From Cellvibrio sp. OA-2007 (GTDB lineage: Bacteria; Pseudomonadota; Gammaproteobacteria; Pseudomonadales; Cellvibrionaceae): a stretch of DNA of 64,000 nt. The stretch lies in assembly GCF_000953825.1 (NCBI RefSeq), contig NZ_BBUL01000092.1, positions 124,001 through 188,000 on the forward strand, read 5' to 3'. The position numbers and the translations under genes are program-made. The notes beneath the pieces were generated by a model. That model was not told the origin of the DNA. It searched no databases and saw only the letters and a list, made by a program, of their open reading frames with translations. Each line of letters begins with the position of its first letter. Within the stretch, counting starts at the first letter, position 1. Below are positions 15,857-25,267 of the stretch, in pieces.

Positions 15857-17752
15857 TTACTTATTGATGTAGTTATTCAGCAACCAAGTCATTGCCGGGC
15901 GTGGAGTACCGTTGTCCGACATTAACCCTGAACCTTCAATCCAGGTTCTGCCATTTATATAACCCCAAATAGTGATGCCTTTAACATGCGGGTGATCCCA
16001 GAATACGGGGAAATGCGCTTGGAAGTTTTGCAATTGCACTTGATCATTGGTGTCGCCAATATCGTATTCAGAAATATAAATCGGCACTTGCAATTGATTC
16101 CAAATATTATCGATTGCGGTTTTAACTTGTGCAGCTGTCATACCTTTCAATTCGTGAGATTGCAGACCAACTGCATCGATATAACCGCCTTGTGCCAAAG
16201 GTTTAGCCAGCGCGATAAATTCATTGTGCTGCCAGCGGATATTGTTGTAGTCGTTCAGAATCAAAATCGAGTTAGGGCAATATTGGCGAGCCAATTGGAA
16301 AACACGTTGAATCCAGTTATTGCCAAACGCTTTTTGCGCGTAGGCAGCTGGTTGGTGACCATATACCGCTTCGTTAACTACGTCGATCATTGCCGTATCT
16401 GGGTAGCGAGCGCAGTAATCGCGAATCCACTCTTCAATTTCCGCTGCAGTTTCTGAAGCGCTGAGGTTATTAATCCAGGAAGGTGATTGTGCGCCCCATA
16501 CAAATGTATGCGCTTTTACCGGGATATTATTGGCGCGAGCGTAAGCATAGATGCGATCAACCGGCGCCCAATTGTACACATCGCGAGTGCCTTCCACTGA
16601 ACCCCATTTACCTTCATTTTCGCCGGTAATTTGATTCCAGTAGCGATTGAAATCGGATCGCACCGCACCACTGGTAGTGATGTTACCAATGAATTTTTTG
16701 GCCGCAGGCGCACTACTGGATGAGCGTGATGAAGAGCTATTCACAACGGGAGCTTGACCACCGATAGAAAAATCATCGGCGTAGAAACTGATCGTTGCGT
16801 CGGTAGCTTCAATAATAAAATGTTGAAATGCAGTAGCGCCCGATTGGGTGTAATAACCTTGCACCAAACGCCACTCGGTAGAGGATGCAGTTGCAGTCGC
16901 AACTTGAGTGTATTCGTTGTAAGTAGATGAGTCGTTGTCGTCCTGACGTTTAGCCGTGAGTTGAACAACACTATCAGGTGTGCCAGGTGCAAGTTTCACC
17001 CATACCGCAACATCATACTGGCTGCCACTAACAAGTGAACCCACGTTAAATGTCAAACCATGCCAGTTTGCTGTGCGCCCGGAAATTAACGCACTCGCCG
17101 AGCCACTGCGCTTATCTTGAGTTGAACGTGTAACAGTACCGGCCGTTGTTGACCAGTTAGTTAAACCATTTTCCACACCGCCATTTTGTGCAAAATTATT
17201 GGTGGGAACTGTGTAACCGGCAGACGATGATGAACTGCTAGTTGAGATTACAGGCTGTGAACTTGGTGCTGCACTTGAGCGCGGAACCGAGCTAGGCGCA
17301 ACACTGGAGCGAGGCGCTGAACTTGGCGCAGCACTGCTTGCTACTGCACCACCACAAGCAGCCCCATTTACCGTAGGACGCTCAGCAGTCGCGCTATTTT
17401 TATTGCCTTGAAAGCCAAATGAGACCGACTGACCCACAGGAATATTGCCGTTCCAGGAAACGTTAGATGCTGTGTAAGGGTTTGAACCGGCAAAATTCGC
17501 ATTCCAGGTTCCGGTGATCCGGTTATTGGCATAACCCCAATTCACACTCCAATTATTAATCGGTGCAGCCGTATCATTTTTAATGGTAATACTGGCAACA
17601 AAACCCGTATTCCATTCGCTTTCAACCGTATAAGTGCACACGGCAAATGCTGAGTGCGATAACACCGCTAAAGCGGCACTGGCGCCAACCATACTGCAGG
17701 TACGTTTGAGTATCCGTGCAAGAGGGTTAACGGGATATTGTGATGTTTGCAT
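15857..17752 (-). CDS. xyn10B: CBM2 - CBM4_9-like - GH10 endo-1,4-beta-xylanase (XynB/Xyn10B-like)
   Basis: This secreted endoxylanase cleaves the beta-1,4-xylan backbone. It has 631 residues: a signal peptide, a CBM2 module (about 37-133), a Ser/Pro/Val linker, a CBM4/9/22-type module (about 189-340), a short Ser linker and a GH10 barrel (about 352-630). The acid/base glutamate is in IDVVNEAVY and the nucleophile in IYISEYDIG. Other GH10 marks are TGENEGKWGSVE and AHTFVWGAQSPSW. The catalytic domain of about 280 residues is at the short end of the family. It lies 121 bp upstream of the GH62 gene and 356 bp downstream of an AraC-type regulator, all on one strand. Transcription together with abf62 is likely at least in part. 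Confidence 0.94.
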   Translation of the reverse strand: MQTSQYPVNPLARILKRTCSMVGASAALAVLSHSAFAVCTYTVESEWNTGFVASITIKNDTAAPINNWSVNWGYANNRITGTWNANFAGSNPYTASNVSWNGNIPVGQSVSFGFQGNKNSATAERPTVNGAACGGAVASSAAPSSAPRSSVAPSSVPRSSAAPSSQPVISTSSSSSSAGYTVPTNNFAQNGGVENGLTNWSTTAGTVTRSTQDKRSGSASALISGRTANWHGLTFNVGSLVSGSQYDVAVWVKLAPGTPDSVVQLTAKRQDDNDSSTYNEYTQVATATASSTEWRLVQGYYTQSGATAFQHFIIEATDATISFYADDFSIGGQAPVVNSSSSRSSSSAPAAKKFIGNITTSGAVRSDFNRYWNQITGENEGKWGSVEGTRDVYNWAPVDRIYAYARANNIPVKAHTFVWGAQSPSWINNLSASETAAEIEEWIRDYCARYPDTAMIDVVNEAVYGHQPAAYAQKAFGNNWIQRVFQLARQYCPNSILILNDYNNIRWQHNEFIALAKPLAQGGYIDAVGLQSHELKGMTAAQVKTAIDNIWNQLQVPIYISEYDIGDTNDQVQLQNFQAHFPVFWDHPHVKGITIWGYINGRTWIEGSGLMSDNGTPRPAMTWLLNNYINK

Positions 17753-18108
17753 AATGCAAGTCTCCGTTTATGGTTATTAGAAAAAATAAGTCGTGTTACT
17801 GCGAAATTTAAAAATTCAAAGGGGTCGTTCGCCGATCAGTTTGATCCGCGCCGAAGGCAAGACTAAGGAAATGGAGGAGTTAAAAATTGCACTTTTGAAA
17901 GGTTTTATACAAAACTGCAGAAAGTTGAAGCCTTACTGTAATTATTTGAATGCAATTAATAGCGACAACTTGCAAAATGAGAACCACTGCACTAGCCAAA
18001 AATGCCGCATTCAATATGGCGATGTACAGCTCTACGGGAAAATAATTTTACTCAGAGGATATTCCATTTTTATGGAAATGATAACTTGCGGGAAAATCAA
18101 GAAAAGAA
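17753..18108. other. xyn10 upstream region
   Basis: A 356-bp gap between the AraC-type gene and xyn10, read on the minus strand. It should contain the xylanase promoter and regulator sites. A short inverted repeat ATTCCAT/ATGGAAAT lies at about 18061-18079. A plus-strand frame at 17793-18155 is open, but its product is unlike anything I know and it runs into the AraC-type gene, so I do not call it. Confidence 0.5.
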
Positions 18109-19281
18109 TTATTTATCCTGTTGCTCTGAATCTTTCAACGGATATAGAAATTTGAACGTTTTTGGCACACAACCATATTCCGTTTTAAATAGTTTATTGA
18201 AATAGGATACGTTGTTATAACCAACCGAATAGGCAATTTCAGATACGTTAGCCTCTTCATTTTCTGACAACAAACGCGCCGCCTCAGTTAACCGCAACTT
18301 GTTCAAGTAGGTACTAAAAGTGAGACCTAATTCCTCTTTTAGTATGTCGTTAATTTTTGTTCGATTGACACCCAGTGCTGCAGCAGCCATTTCCAAACTC
18401 AATTCCGGGTTGGCATATTCAGTTGCCATATAGCGCAATACTGCACTTTTCTCTTTATCTTTCTGTGGCTCAATCGATAATTTTTTGTAGGCCATTAACG
18501 GTTGATCTTGTTTTACCTTTTCTCTGATATCTACCGTCAACACCGCCACGTAGCGGCGAAACAACCACACACCAAATACAATCCATACCACAAAGCATAG
18601 AGCCGCTGATACATAGATATAACGACGATCTGTGCCGAGCAATTTTACATCGGTCAGCTTTACATGAGAGGGTGTATTAAGCGGACTTTGCAAGGAATTC
18701 ACCCAAGCAAAACCCATGGTTTTATTCAGCTGGTAACCGGTGTCGCTAAATTCATATCCATATCGCCCCAACCACCAGTGCGGGGTATCCAAATCCGCTA
18801 AATTAATCCTCAATTCGGACCAGTTTTTATCACAAGAAAACGCAGTAGAAGACACCCGGCGCGATGACATATTATTCAAATCAGTAACTTTGTCATCAAA
18901 ACTAAATAACACCAACATCAACACATTTTTGGGATCGCATTGAATTTTGAATGAAATTTCCGCGAACCGGCGTAAATCAACTTGCGCAAATGATTGAATT
19001 GGATCAACAAAATAAATTGAATAATGGGTATAGGGAAATGGAGTCTCTGCATCCAGAAAAAAATCATACTCTACCGTACCCACCTCACCCTTCAGCTTTA
19101 ACCGGGTATTGCCAACAGGCTCTTGCGGCTCTATCGCTGACACCCAAAGAAAATTCGCATCGCGCCCCGGAAATAAAGACGCATTTAATTTGGATTTCAT
19201 CACACCCACGTAAACCACCAGCGCGCTAAACACCAAGATCGCGACAAATGCTGCGAGGGCATTCCGGTAAAACGTTAGCAT
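18109..19281 (-). CDS. membrane-bound AraC-family transcriptional regulator
   Basis: This is a 390-residue one-component regulator. Residues about 8-28 are a transmembrane segment, about 32-228 an extracytoplasmic sensor region of beta-rich composition, about 229-252 a second transmembrane segment (VSAALCFVVWIVFGVWLF), and about 280-385 a C-terminal AraC/XylS double helix-turn-helix (LSLEMAAAALGVNRTKINDIL ... VSEIAYSVGYNNVSYFNKLFK). This layout lets a periplasmic ligand control a cytoplasmic DNA-binding domain. It lies directly upstream of the xylan genes on the same strand, so xylan-derived sugars or a periplasmic partner are plausible signals, but that is inference from position only. Confidence 0.88.
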   Translation of the reverse strand: MLTFYRNALAAFVAILVFSALVVYVGVMKSKLNASLFPGRDANFLWVSAIEPQEPVGNTRLKLKGEVGTVEYDFFLDAETPFPYTHYSIYFVDPIQSFAQVDLRRFAEISFKIQCDPKNVLMLVLFSFDDKVTDLNNMSSRRVSSTAFSCDKNWSELRINLADLDTPHWWLGRYGYEFSDTGYQLNKTMGFAWVNSLQSPLNTPSHVKLTDVKLLGTDRRYIYVSAALCFVVWIVFGVWLFRRYVAVLTVDIREKVKQDQPLMAYKKLSIEPQKDKEKSAVLRYMATEYANPELSLEMAAAALGVNRTKINDILKEELGLTFSTYLNKLRLTEAARLLSENEEANVSEIAYSVGYNNVSYFNKLFKTEYGCVPKTFKFLYPLKDSEQQDK

Positions 19282-19671
19282 TATTGAAACAACCGTTCAG
19301 ATTTAGATAAATAGCTCGGCCAGAGTCAGAGATTAGGGCTGCTCGGAGTGATAAAACCGTATTTGCTATACGCAATCATTCACACCTCTCATGGCTTTCG
19401 CTGATTATTATGCGGCTCGACGCGGAAAGAGCCTTATAAAATGATTGCGCTCACATAATGTCATACAATCAGATCTAATGGCAATAAAGTCAATAAGACC
19501 TTAATGCTCACTTGACTCGATTTGTGAAGTAAGACAATTTTTATTGCCTAAAAATGGCCACTTTAGAGGAGTTTTCCCCGGTCTCTAAAAACGCCCAGGA
19601 AAATATTTTTATTAGGAAAAACACTTTCAAATAACAAAAACACATCGTAAAACTAGCACTAGAAAGATAAC
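19282..19671. other. intergenic region upstream of the AraC-type regulator
   Basis: A 390-bp gap that should contain the promoter of the AraC-type gene and the 3' flank of the binding-protein gene. I found no gene, RNA or clear terminator in it. Confidence 0.5.
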
Positions 19672-20925
19672 TCACTGTGCTTGCGACAGCACTTTTTCTA
19701 CATCTATACCAAATACCATCACACCCAAAGGTTCAAATTTTTCGTCACTGAAGAGCGGAACGCTTAAATGTAATTGGAAACGCTTAGTAGATTCATCGTA
19801 ATTAATATCGCCAAAATAGAGGGTGCCCACGGGTTTACCAAAAACCTCTGAGAATTTTTCTTCGTCACCCTGCCAGTAATCCGAGGTCATATCACTTACT
19901 GCCATATTTAGCCCATAGGCGTCAGTAATGATGATTTCGGTAATCATGTCTTGCGATTGTTTTTTCACTTCGCGCAGCTGTGCAGACAGTTCTTGATCAA
20001 CCAATTTAATGGGATAGGCAAAATCCCCTTGCAAAAAAGCCTGCGCCCATTGTTTATCGCGCTTGGCAATTTCTTGCTGGCTAATACGGCGTGATTTTTT
20101 GTTCTGCGCGCGTAATATTTCCTCTAATTTTGGCAGGTGTTTCCACCGTTCAATTTTACGCATCAACAGCTCTTTTATAAGCTGCTGCTCATAATCAGTC
20201 ACCGCAAACCGAGTACTTGCACAGCCGCTAATTTGCCGATTAAAACTCGCTAAAAATTCCGGATCCTGATTGAGAAACTGCTCGTTAAAATAGACGCCTA
20301 AAGGGACATAGCGAAAAAAACGGCTTTTGAATTGATTGGGGTCAAGCTTCAATTCTTGCGCAGCCTGAAGAAAATGCTCGCGATCAGCAAGAATCACATC
20401 AATGCGCTTGGACCTTAATAATTTAATGAGCTGCGGCAAATTATTTGCACTCATCTCTACCCGGTAGCCAGCCTCATCCAACCATGTTTCCTGCTGACTG
20501 CCTAAAATAGACCCCAGTTTATAACCCTCGCGCCAAGACTCGGGAGCGACTGTGTCCATGCGCCAAAACCAATACCAATTTTCCAACACCATGGGGGCAG
20601 ACAATACCGCATAGGGATCGATTTGGCGCATTGGAATCGCGGTAAAAAAACCATCAATACGATTATTTTTTACGTCTTGATAAGCGCGGCGCCAAGGCAT
20701 GATTTGCACACGATAGTCCCACTTTATATTCTTAAAAATACACTGCAAATGGGGCAATAGATTTTGTGTGCTACCCAATGGAAAATCAGAAGTAAATGCG
20801 GATGAAATATTGGTTGCCAGATTAATGATAGGTGGTTCGTCTGCTGCTTGGGTCTTGACCTGCCCCTGTGCCTGTAGGGCCAGCTGGCCACTCAAGAATA
20901 AAATTACCAACAGCATCAAACGCAT
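19672..20925 (-). CDS. periplasmic binding-protein-like / PDC (Cache) sensor protein
   Basis: This secreted or periplasmic protein has 417 residues and a signal peptide (MRLMLLVILFLSGQLALQAQG). Residues about 30-260 resemble family 3 solute-binding proteins of the ABC amino-acid uptake type (for example DGFFTAIPMRQIDPYA and a later RIDVILADREHF). After a helical stretch, residues about 310-415 resemble a PDC/Cache sensor domain (DAYGLNMAVSDMTSDYWQGD ... LGVMVFGIDVEK). No kinase, cyclase or ABC partner is fused or adjacent. A ligand-sensing accessory protein for a partner elsewhere is one possibility. The function is unknown. Confidence 0.68.
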   Translation of the reverse strand: MRLMLLVILFLSGQLALQAQGQVKTQAADEPPIINLATNISSAFTSDFPLGSTQNLLPHLQCIFKNIKWDYRVQIMPWRRAYQDVKNNRIDGFFTAIPMRQIDPYAVLSAPMVLENWYWFWRMDTVAPESWREGYKLGSILGSQQETWLDEAGYRVEMSANNLPQLIKLLRSKRIDVILADREHFLQAAQELKLDPNQFKSRFFRYVPLGVYFNEQFLNQDPEFLASFNRQISGCASTRFAVTDYEQQLIKELLMRKIERWKHLPKLEEILRAQNKKSRRISQQEIAKRDKQWAQAFLQGDFAYPIKLVDQELSAQLREVKKQSQDMITEIIITDAYGLNMAVSDMTSDYWQGDEEKFSEVFGKPVGTLYFGDINYDESTKRFQLHLSVPLFSDEKFEPLGVMVFGIDVEKVLSQAQ

Positions 20926-21012
20926 AAAGGCGCTCCTTGTTTAGCCTTTGTTACAGAGGGAGTAAATAGGTATGCGGGAATACTCAAAGAGTATAGGCCT
21001 AAAAACGCAGTC

Positions 21013-22467
21013 TTATAAAAATTGCTGTAAAAAATCAGGTAGCAGCGCCGACTCAGTCGCCTCGGCCAACCGCTCAAGGGATAGTTCACGCTCGCGATTG
21101 ATATCCATTTGTTGCACTTGTTCTGCACCTAGCCACAAAAGCAGTGCATTCAGCGCATCCGGGTGATCGAATAAACCGTGAAGATAAGTGCCTACAACCA
21201 AGCCATCTTCACTGATGGCCCCCTCTGGCTCCAAGCCTTGCTCGCCCTGCAAATAGCAGGCGGGGAATTGCAATGCATGACCCGTTGTTATGCCGCAATG
21301 AATTTCATAGCCGCGCACTGCACTGGTTTTATTCCACAAAAAGCCACTGCGCTGTTGCAATATTTTGTGCGGCTCCAGTGTTGTCTGCATGGCAAACAGA
21401 CCCAATCCTGCCGAGCTACCTGGCGCAGATTCCAATCCCTGCGGGTCGTGAATCTCATCGCCGAGCATTTGAAAACCGCCGCAAATAGCGATTAATTTTC
21501 CACCGTAACGCACATGTTTTTTGATTTGTTGATCCCACTGCTGTTCGTACACAAATTGCAAATCGGCGCGGGTATTTTTACTGCCCGGAATGATGATTAA
21601 ATCACAGGAAGGAATTGTTTGATTCGGCCCGACCCAATGAAAGTCGATTTGTGGATGCAAACGTAGCGGATCAAAATCCGTATGATTGGAAATGCGCGGC
21701 AAGGCTAATACCGCAACACGGCATTTTGCATCTTGTTTTGCTGCACTTGCGGTAAGCGCATCTTCCGCATCTAAATACAAACCTTGCAGATAAGGAATAA
21801 CACCTAATACCGGTTTGCCGGTTTTTTGTTCCAGCCAATCCAAACCCGATTGCAATAAACTTATATCGCCGCGAAAGCGATTAATCACAAAACCGACTAC
21901 TCTTTTTTGTTCAGATTCGCTTAACAACTCAAGTGTACCGATCAAATGGGCAAACACCCCGCCGCGATCTATATCGGCAATTAAAATCACCGGGCAATCT
22001 ACCGCTTCGGCAAAACCCATGTTGGCTATATCGCGGTCGCGCAAATTAATTTCAGCCGGGCTGCCTGCCCCCTCTACCAAAATCACCTCGTATTTTTGCT
22101 GCAAACGCGCGTAAGAATCCAATACAAAACCCATCGCCTCGGTTTTGTAATTGTGATAAACCGCCGCCTCCATATCTGTCACCGCTTTACCCTGCACAAT
22201 AATTTGCGCGCGGGTATCGCTGGTGGGTTTAATTAAAATAGGGTTCATATCCGTGTGCGGCGCAAGCCCTGCTGCCTGAGCCTGCAGCGCTTGCGCACGA
22301 CCAATCTCACCACCATCGACAGTGACAGCCGAATTTAACGCCATATTTTGCGGTTTAAATGGCACCACCGAAATGCCGCGCTTTCTTAAAATACGGCAGA
22401 GCGCTGCAACGAGTGTGGTTTTACCTGCGTCGGATGTTGTGCCTTGTATCATTAATGTTTTTGTCAT
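21013..22467 (-). CDS. cobQ: cobyric acid synthase
   Basis: CobQ (CbiP) amidates side chains b, d, e and g of adenosylcobyrinic acid a,c-diamide using glutamine and ATP, late in cobalamin synthesis. The N-terminal dethiobiotin-synthetase-like P-loop is [14 protein letters not shown]. The C-terminal glutamine amidotransferase triad domain shows the nucleophile region [10 protein letters not shown] and the His in [12 protein letters not shown]. The frame is open upstream to 22578, but the ATG at 22467 gives the standard start ([10 protein letters not shown]) and a normal length of 484 residues. It is divergent from mprF. Other B12 genes here (btuB, cobO) suggest salvage or late-stage synthesis in this organism. 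Confidence 0.94.
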   Translation of the reverse strand: MTKTLMIQGTTSDAGKTTLVAALCRILRKRGISVVPFKPQNMALNSAVTVDGGEIGRAQALQAQAAGLAPHTDMNPILIKPTSDTRAQIIVQGKAVTDMEAAVYHNYKTEAMGFVLDSYARLQQKYEVILVEGAGSPAEINLRDRDIANMGFAEAVDCPVILIADIDRGGVFAHLIGTLELLSESEQKRVVGFVINRFRGDISLLQSGLDWLEQKTGKPVLGVIPYLQGLYLDAEDALTASAAKQDAKCRVAVLALPRISNHTDFDPLRLHPQIDFHWVGPNQTIPSCDLIIIPGSKNTRADLQFVYEQQWDQQIKKHVRYGGKLIAICGGFQMLGDEIHDPQGLESAPGSSAGLGLFAMQTTLEPHKILQQRSGFLWNKTSAVRGYEIHCGITTGHALQFPACYLQGEQGLEPEGAISEDGLVVGTYLHGLFDHPDALNALLLWLGAEQVQQMDINRERELSLERLAEATESALLPDFLQQFL

Positions 22468-22684
22468 ATGGGTTTTGAAACAGCCTGGCCTAAAAAGATA
22501 TTTGCTAACAACACCTGAAAGCAAACGCGTAAAAAAATCGAAAAATTCATAAGTTAAGCGAATTAATACTGTGGGCACATGTCAGTAGCATGGCGTAGCC
22601 TGACTCACCTTAGGCTACCAAGCTTGCAATAAAATCTACACCTACTGACCCGCCCCATAACCTCACTGCAAAGCAGGTACTGAA

Positions 22685-25267
22685 TTGATTAGCTCGCGCA
22701 ACCTGATAAACGGATTGCCCATTGTAGCGGGACTGGCCGCGCTCTACATGGTCGAACGGGAAATAACAACCTACAACCTCAATCTGGATAGCGCGAGCCA
22801 GATTTTGTTGGATTTTCATTGGCCAAGTCTTATTGCCGCGCTGACATTTGCAACAATCGGTTATACGGTATTGGCACTCTACGACTATCTAGCAATGCGC
22901 CAGTTTAACTTCCCTATTAGCTGGCAGCGCGCGCTCAAAGTCGGCCTTATCAGCTATGCCGTCAGCAATAATGCCGGTCATGCTTACTTATCTGGCGGTT
23001 CCATTCGCTATGGTTTTTACTCGCGCTGGGGACTCAACACTGTCGCCATTGGGCAGATCATTCTATTCGGTAGCCTGACCTATTTTTTAGGCGCACTCAG
23101 CCTGTTTTTTGTTGTTGCATTAATGCTCCCCCAAGCCGAATTACAGGATCCAGCACTACTCGGCGGCCATTTACTCTGGCTGATTGGCGGAGCCCTTATT
23201 TTTTTAGTGGGCTATTGGGGTGCAGTAGTGTTTCATCCTCATATTCGCTGGCGCAAATGGGATTTGCACCTGCCTTCAACGCGTATGAGTTTGATGCAAA
23301 CCTTGCTAGGCTCCGTCGATTTAATTCTCGCCAGTTTGGTACTTTACAGTTTGCTCTACACCACGACGGATATGCCATTTAAATGGTTTTTTACGATTTA
23401 TATTCTGGCGCAGCTGCTGGGACTATTCAGTCAGGTTCCCGGTGGCATAGGCGTATTTGAAGGCACATTTTTATATTTGGCGGGTGATCATTATGACCAC
23501 CAGCTACTTATTATGGCGCTATTAACTTATAGGATTATTTATTACTTCCTGCCGCTCGGCCTCGCCCTGCCCAGCTTGATGTGGCGCGGCCACGAACAAG
23601 AGCAAAGCATTACACCCAAGCAGCTAAAACCAGCGCCCGCCAAGGGCAGATTATTGCTACTGTTTGCAGGAATTTCCCAGCAGGCGCTCGCGCGCATGCT
23701 CGCCGGGTTATTAGTTGTTGCTGGGCTTATGTTGTTAATCTCAGGTAGCACACCCGCTGTTCCGTCGCGCGTGGATCGGCTGATTGAATTTATCGGTTTA
23801 CCCTTTGTAGAAGTGGCGCATCTGCTAGGCAGTTGCATAGGGATTTTTTTATTGGTTCTGGCGCGGGCAGTCAATCTGCGCCTTAAAATTGCTTATCCAC
23901 TGACGCTGGCACTCTTGGCTAGTGGTATTATTTTTTCGCTTGCCAAAGGTTGGGATTACGAAGAGGCCGGCACCCTGATCCTGCTGTTCTTGATTTTTAT
24001 TCCCTGTCGCAGTTGTTTTTATCGCAAATCCAATTTTGAAACACACTTCCTTAGCTATCACTGGCTACTGTTGATTATCGCCGCGGCCAGTTTTAGCACT
24101 TATATTGGTTTTGTAGCTTATAAAGAAGTCGCGTACCGCCACGAGCTCTGGTGGCAATTTGCCAGTGACGCTAACGCCTCACGCTTTTTGCGCTCCAGTT
24201 TTTTGGTAGCCTTAGTCTGCGGCGGTGCGATTTTCTATTACCTGCTTTCGCGTAGTCGCCACAACCCAAACTTACCCGATAGCACTGAACTTCACGCTGT
24301 TGAACTGCTTATTCGCCAAAGTAAAAGACCAGATCATTTTATTTATCTCAGTGGTGACAAATATTTTTTCTGGAACCAAGAGCGCGATTGTTTTATTGCC
24401 TATACCACCAGCCATAAATACTGGATTGCACTCAACGATCCCTGTGGCAATCCTGCCCGCTTTAGCCAGTTAGTGCGCGAGTTTCGGGCAGCTGCAGATA
24501 TCTATGGAGCTAAGCCGGTATTTTATCGCGTGAGCCCACAACAATTATCACTTTATGTCGATCTGGGATTGCAACTGATCAAACTGGGCGAAGAAGCTCA
24601 GGTAGACATTCAACACTTTAGCCTTAAGGGTAATGCCCAGACTGCATTTCGTACCAGCATCAACAAGCTGACGCGCGAAGGCTATAGTTTTAAAATTTTA
24701 ACGCCAAATGAGCTACAACCTCACTTCGCCAATTTGCGGAAAATTTCCGACCAATGGCTGGCGCAAAAAAAAGTGCGTGAAAAAGGTTTTTCATTAGGTT
24801 TTTTTAGCGAAGCCTATTTGGGTAAATGTAATATCGCGGTCATCGTAAAAGACGAGGCTATAGTCGCGTTTACCAATTTATTAATCACCAATGAGCAGAG
24901 CGACATATCTATAGACTTAATGCGCTATGGCGAGGATGCCCCCAAAGGCACCATGGACTTTTTGCTGGTTAATATTTTACTTTGGGCGCAGGCGCGCGAA
25001 TATCGCTGGTTTAATTTGGGCATGGCGCCACTGGCAGGTATGGACGACGACCAACTGGCACCGCTCTGGCAACGGCTGGGCTCATCTATTTATAAATTAG
25101 AAAATGAATTTTACGATTTCAAAGGCCTGCATCACTATAAAGAAAAATTTCGCCCCCAATGGCAACCCATCTACTTAGCTTTACCAAAAAGCCAACAATT
25201 GCCGGGTGTGATCTTTACCATCACCAATGCCATAGCGCGCGGCATCAGCGGAAACTTTACCCAATGA
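22685..25267 (+). CDS. mprF: phosphatidylglycerol lysyltransferase/flippase MprF-like
   Basis: MprF enzymes transfer an amino acid (lysine or alanine) from aminoacyl-tRNA to phosphatidylglycerol and flip the product, lowering surface negative charge. The protein has about 860 residues: some 13-14 membrane helices in the first 530, including the flippase-type region YAVSNNAGHAYLSGGSIRYG, then a cytosolic synthase domain of two GNAT-like folds (about 545-850; GTMDFLLVNILLW, EFYDFKGLHHYKEKFRPQW). The frame begins with TTG at 22685; an ATG exists at 22748. Its stop overlaps the next gene by 4 bp. That gene encodes an AcvB/VirJ-type hydrolase known to act on lysyl-phosphatidylglycerol in other bacteria. 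Confidence 0.9.
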   Translation: MISSRNLINGLPIVAGLAALYMVEREITTYNLNLDSASQILLDFHWPSLIAALTFATIGYTVLALYDYLAMRQFNFPISWQRALKVGLISYAVSNNAGHAYLSGGSIRYGFYSRWGLNTVAIGQIILFGSLTYFLGALSLFFVVALMLPQAELQDPALLGGHLLWLIGGALIFLVGYWGAVVFHPHIRWRKWDLHLPSTRMSLMQTLLGSVDLILASLVLYSLLYTTTDMPFKWFFTIYILAQLLGLFSQVPGGIGVFEGTFLYLAGDHYDHQLLIMALLTYRIIYYFLPLGLALPSLMWRGHEQEQSITPKQLKPAPAKGRLLLLFAGISQQALARMLAGLLVVAGLMLLISGSTPAVPSRVDRLIEFIGLPFVEVAHLLGSCIGIFLLVLARAVNLRLKIAYPLTLALLASGIIFSLAKGWDYEEAGTLILLFLIFIPCRSCFYRKSNFETHFLSYHWLLLIIAAASFSTYIGFVAYKEVAYRHELWWQFASDANASRFLRSSFLVALVCGGAIFYYLLSRSRHNPNLPDSTELHAVELLIRQSKRPDHFIYLSGDKYFFWNQERDCFIAYTTSHKYWIALNDPCGNPARFSQLVREFRAAADIYGAKPVFYRVSPQQLSLYVDLGLQLIKLGEEAQVDIQHFSLKGNAQTAFRTSINKLTREGYSFKILTPNELQPHFANLRKISDQWLAQKKVREKGFSLGFFSEAYLGKCNIAVIVKDEAIVAFTNLLITNEQSDISIDLMRYGEDAPKGTMDFLLVNILLWAQAREYRWFNLGMAPLAGMDDDQLAPLWQRLGSSIYKLENEFYDFKGLHHYKEKFRPQWQPIYLALPKSQQLPGVIFTITNAIARGISGNFTQ

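Noticed and set aside
18061-18079. Inverted repeat considered as a terminator of the AraC-type gene
   Set aside because: Stem of six to seven bp without a T-run on the minus strand; left as a possible operator only.
17793-18155. Plus-strand frame of 120 codons upstream of xyn10
   Set aside because: No recognisable similarity, no good ribosome site, and it runs antisense into the AraC-type gene. The region is better explained as the xylanase promoter.
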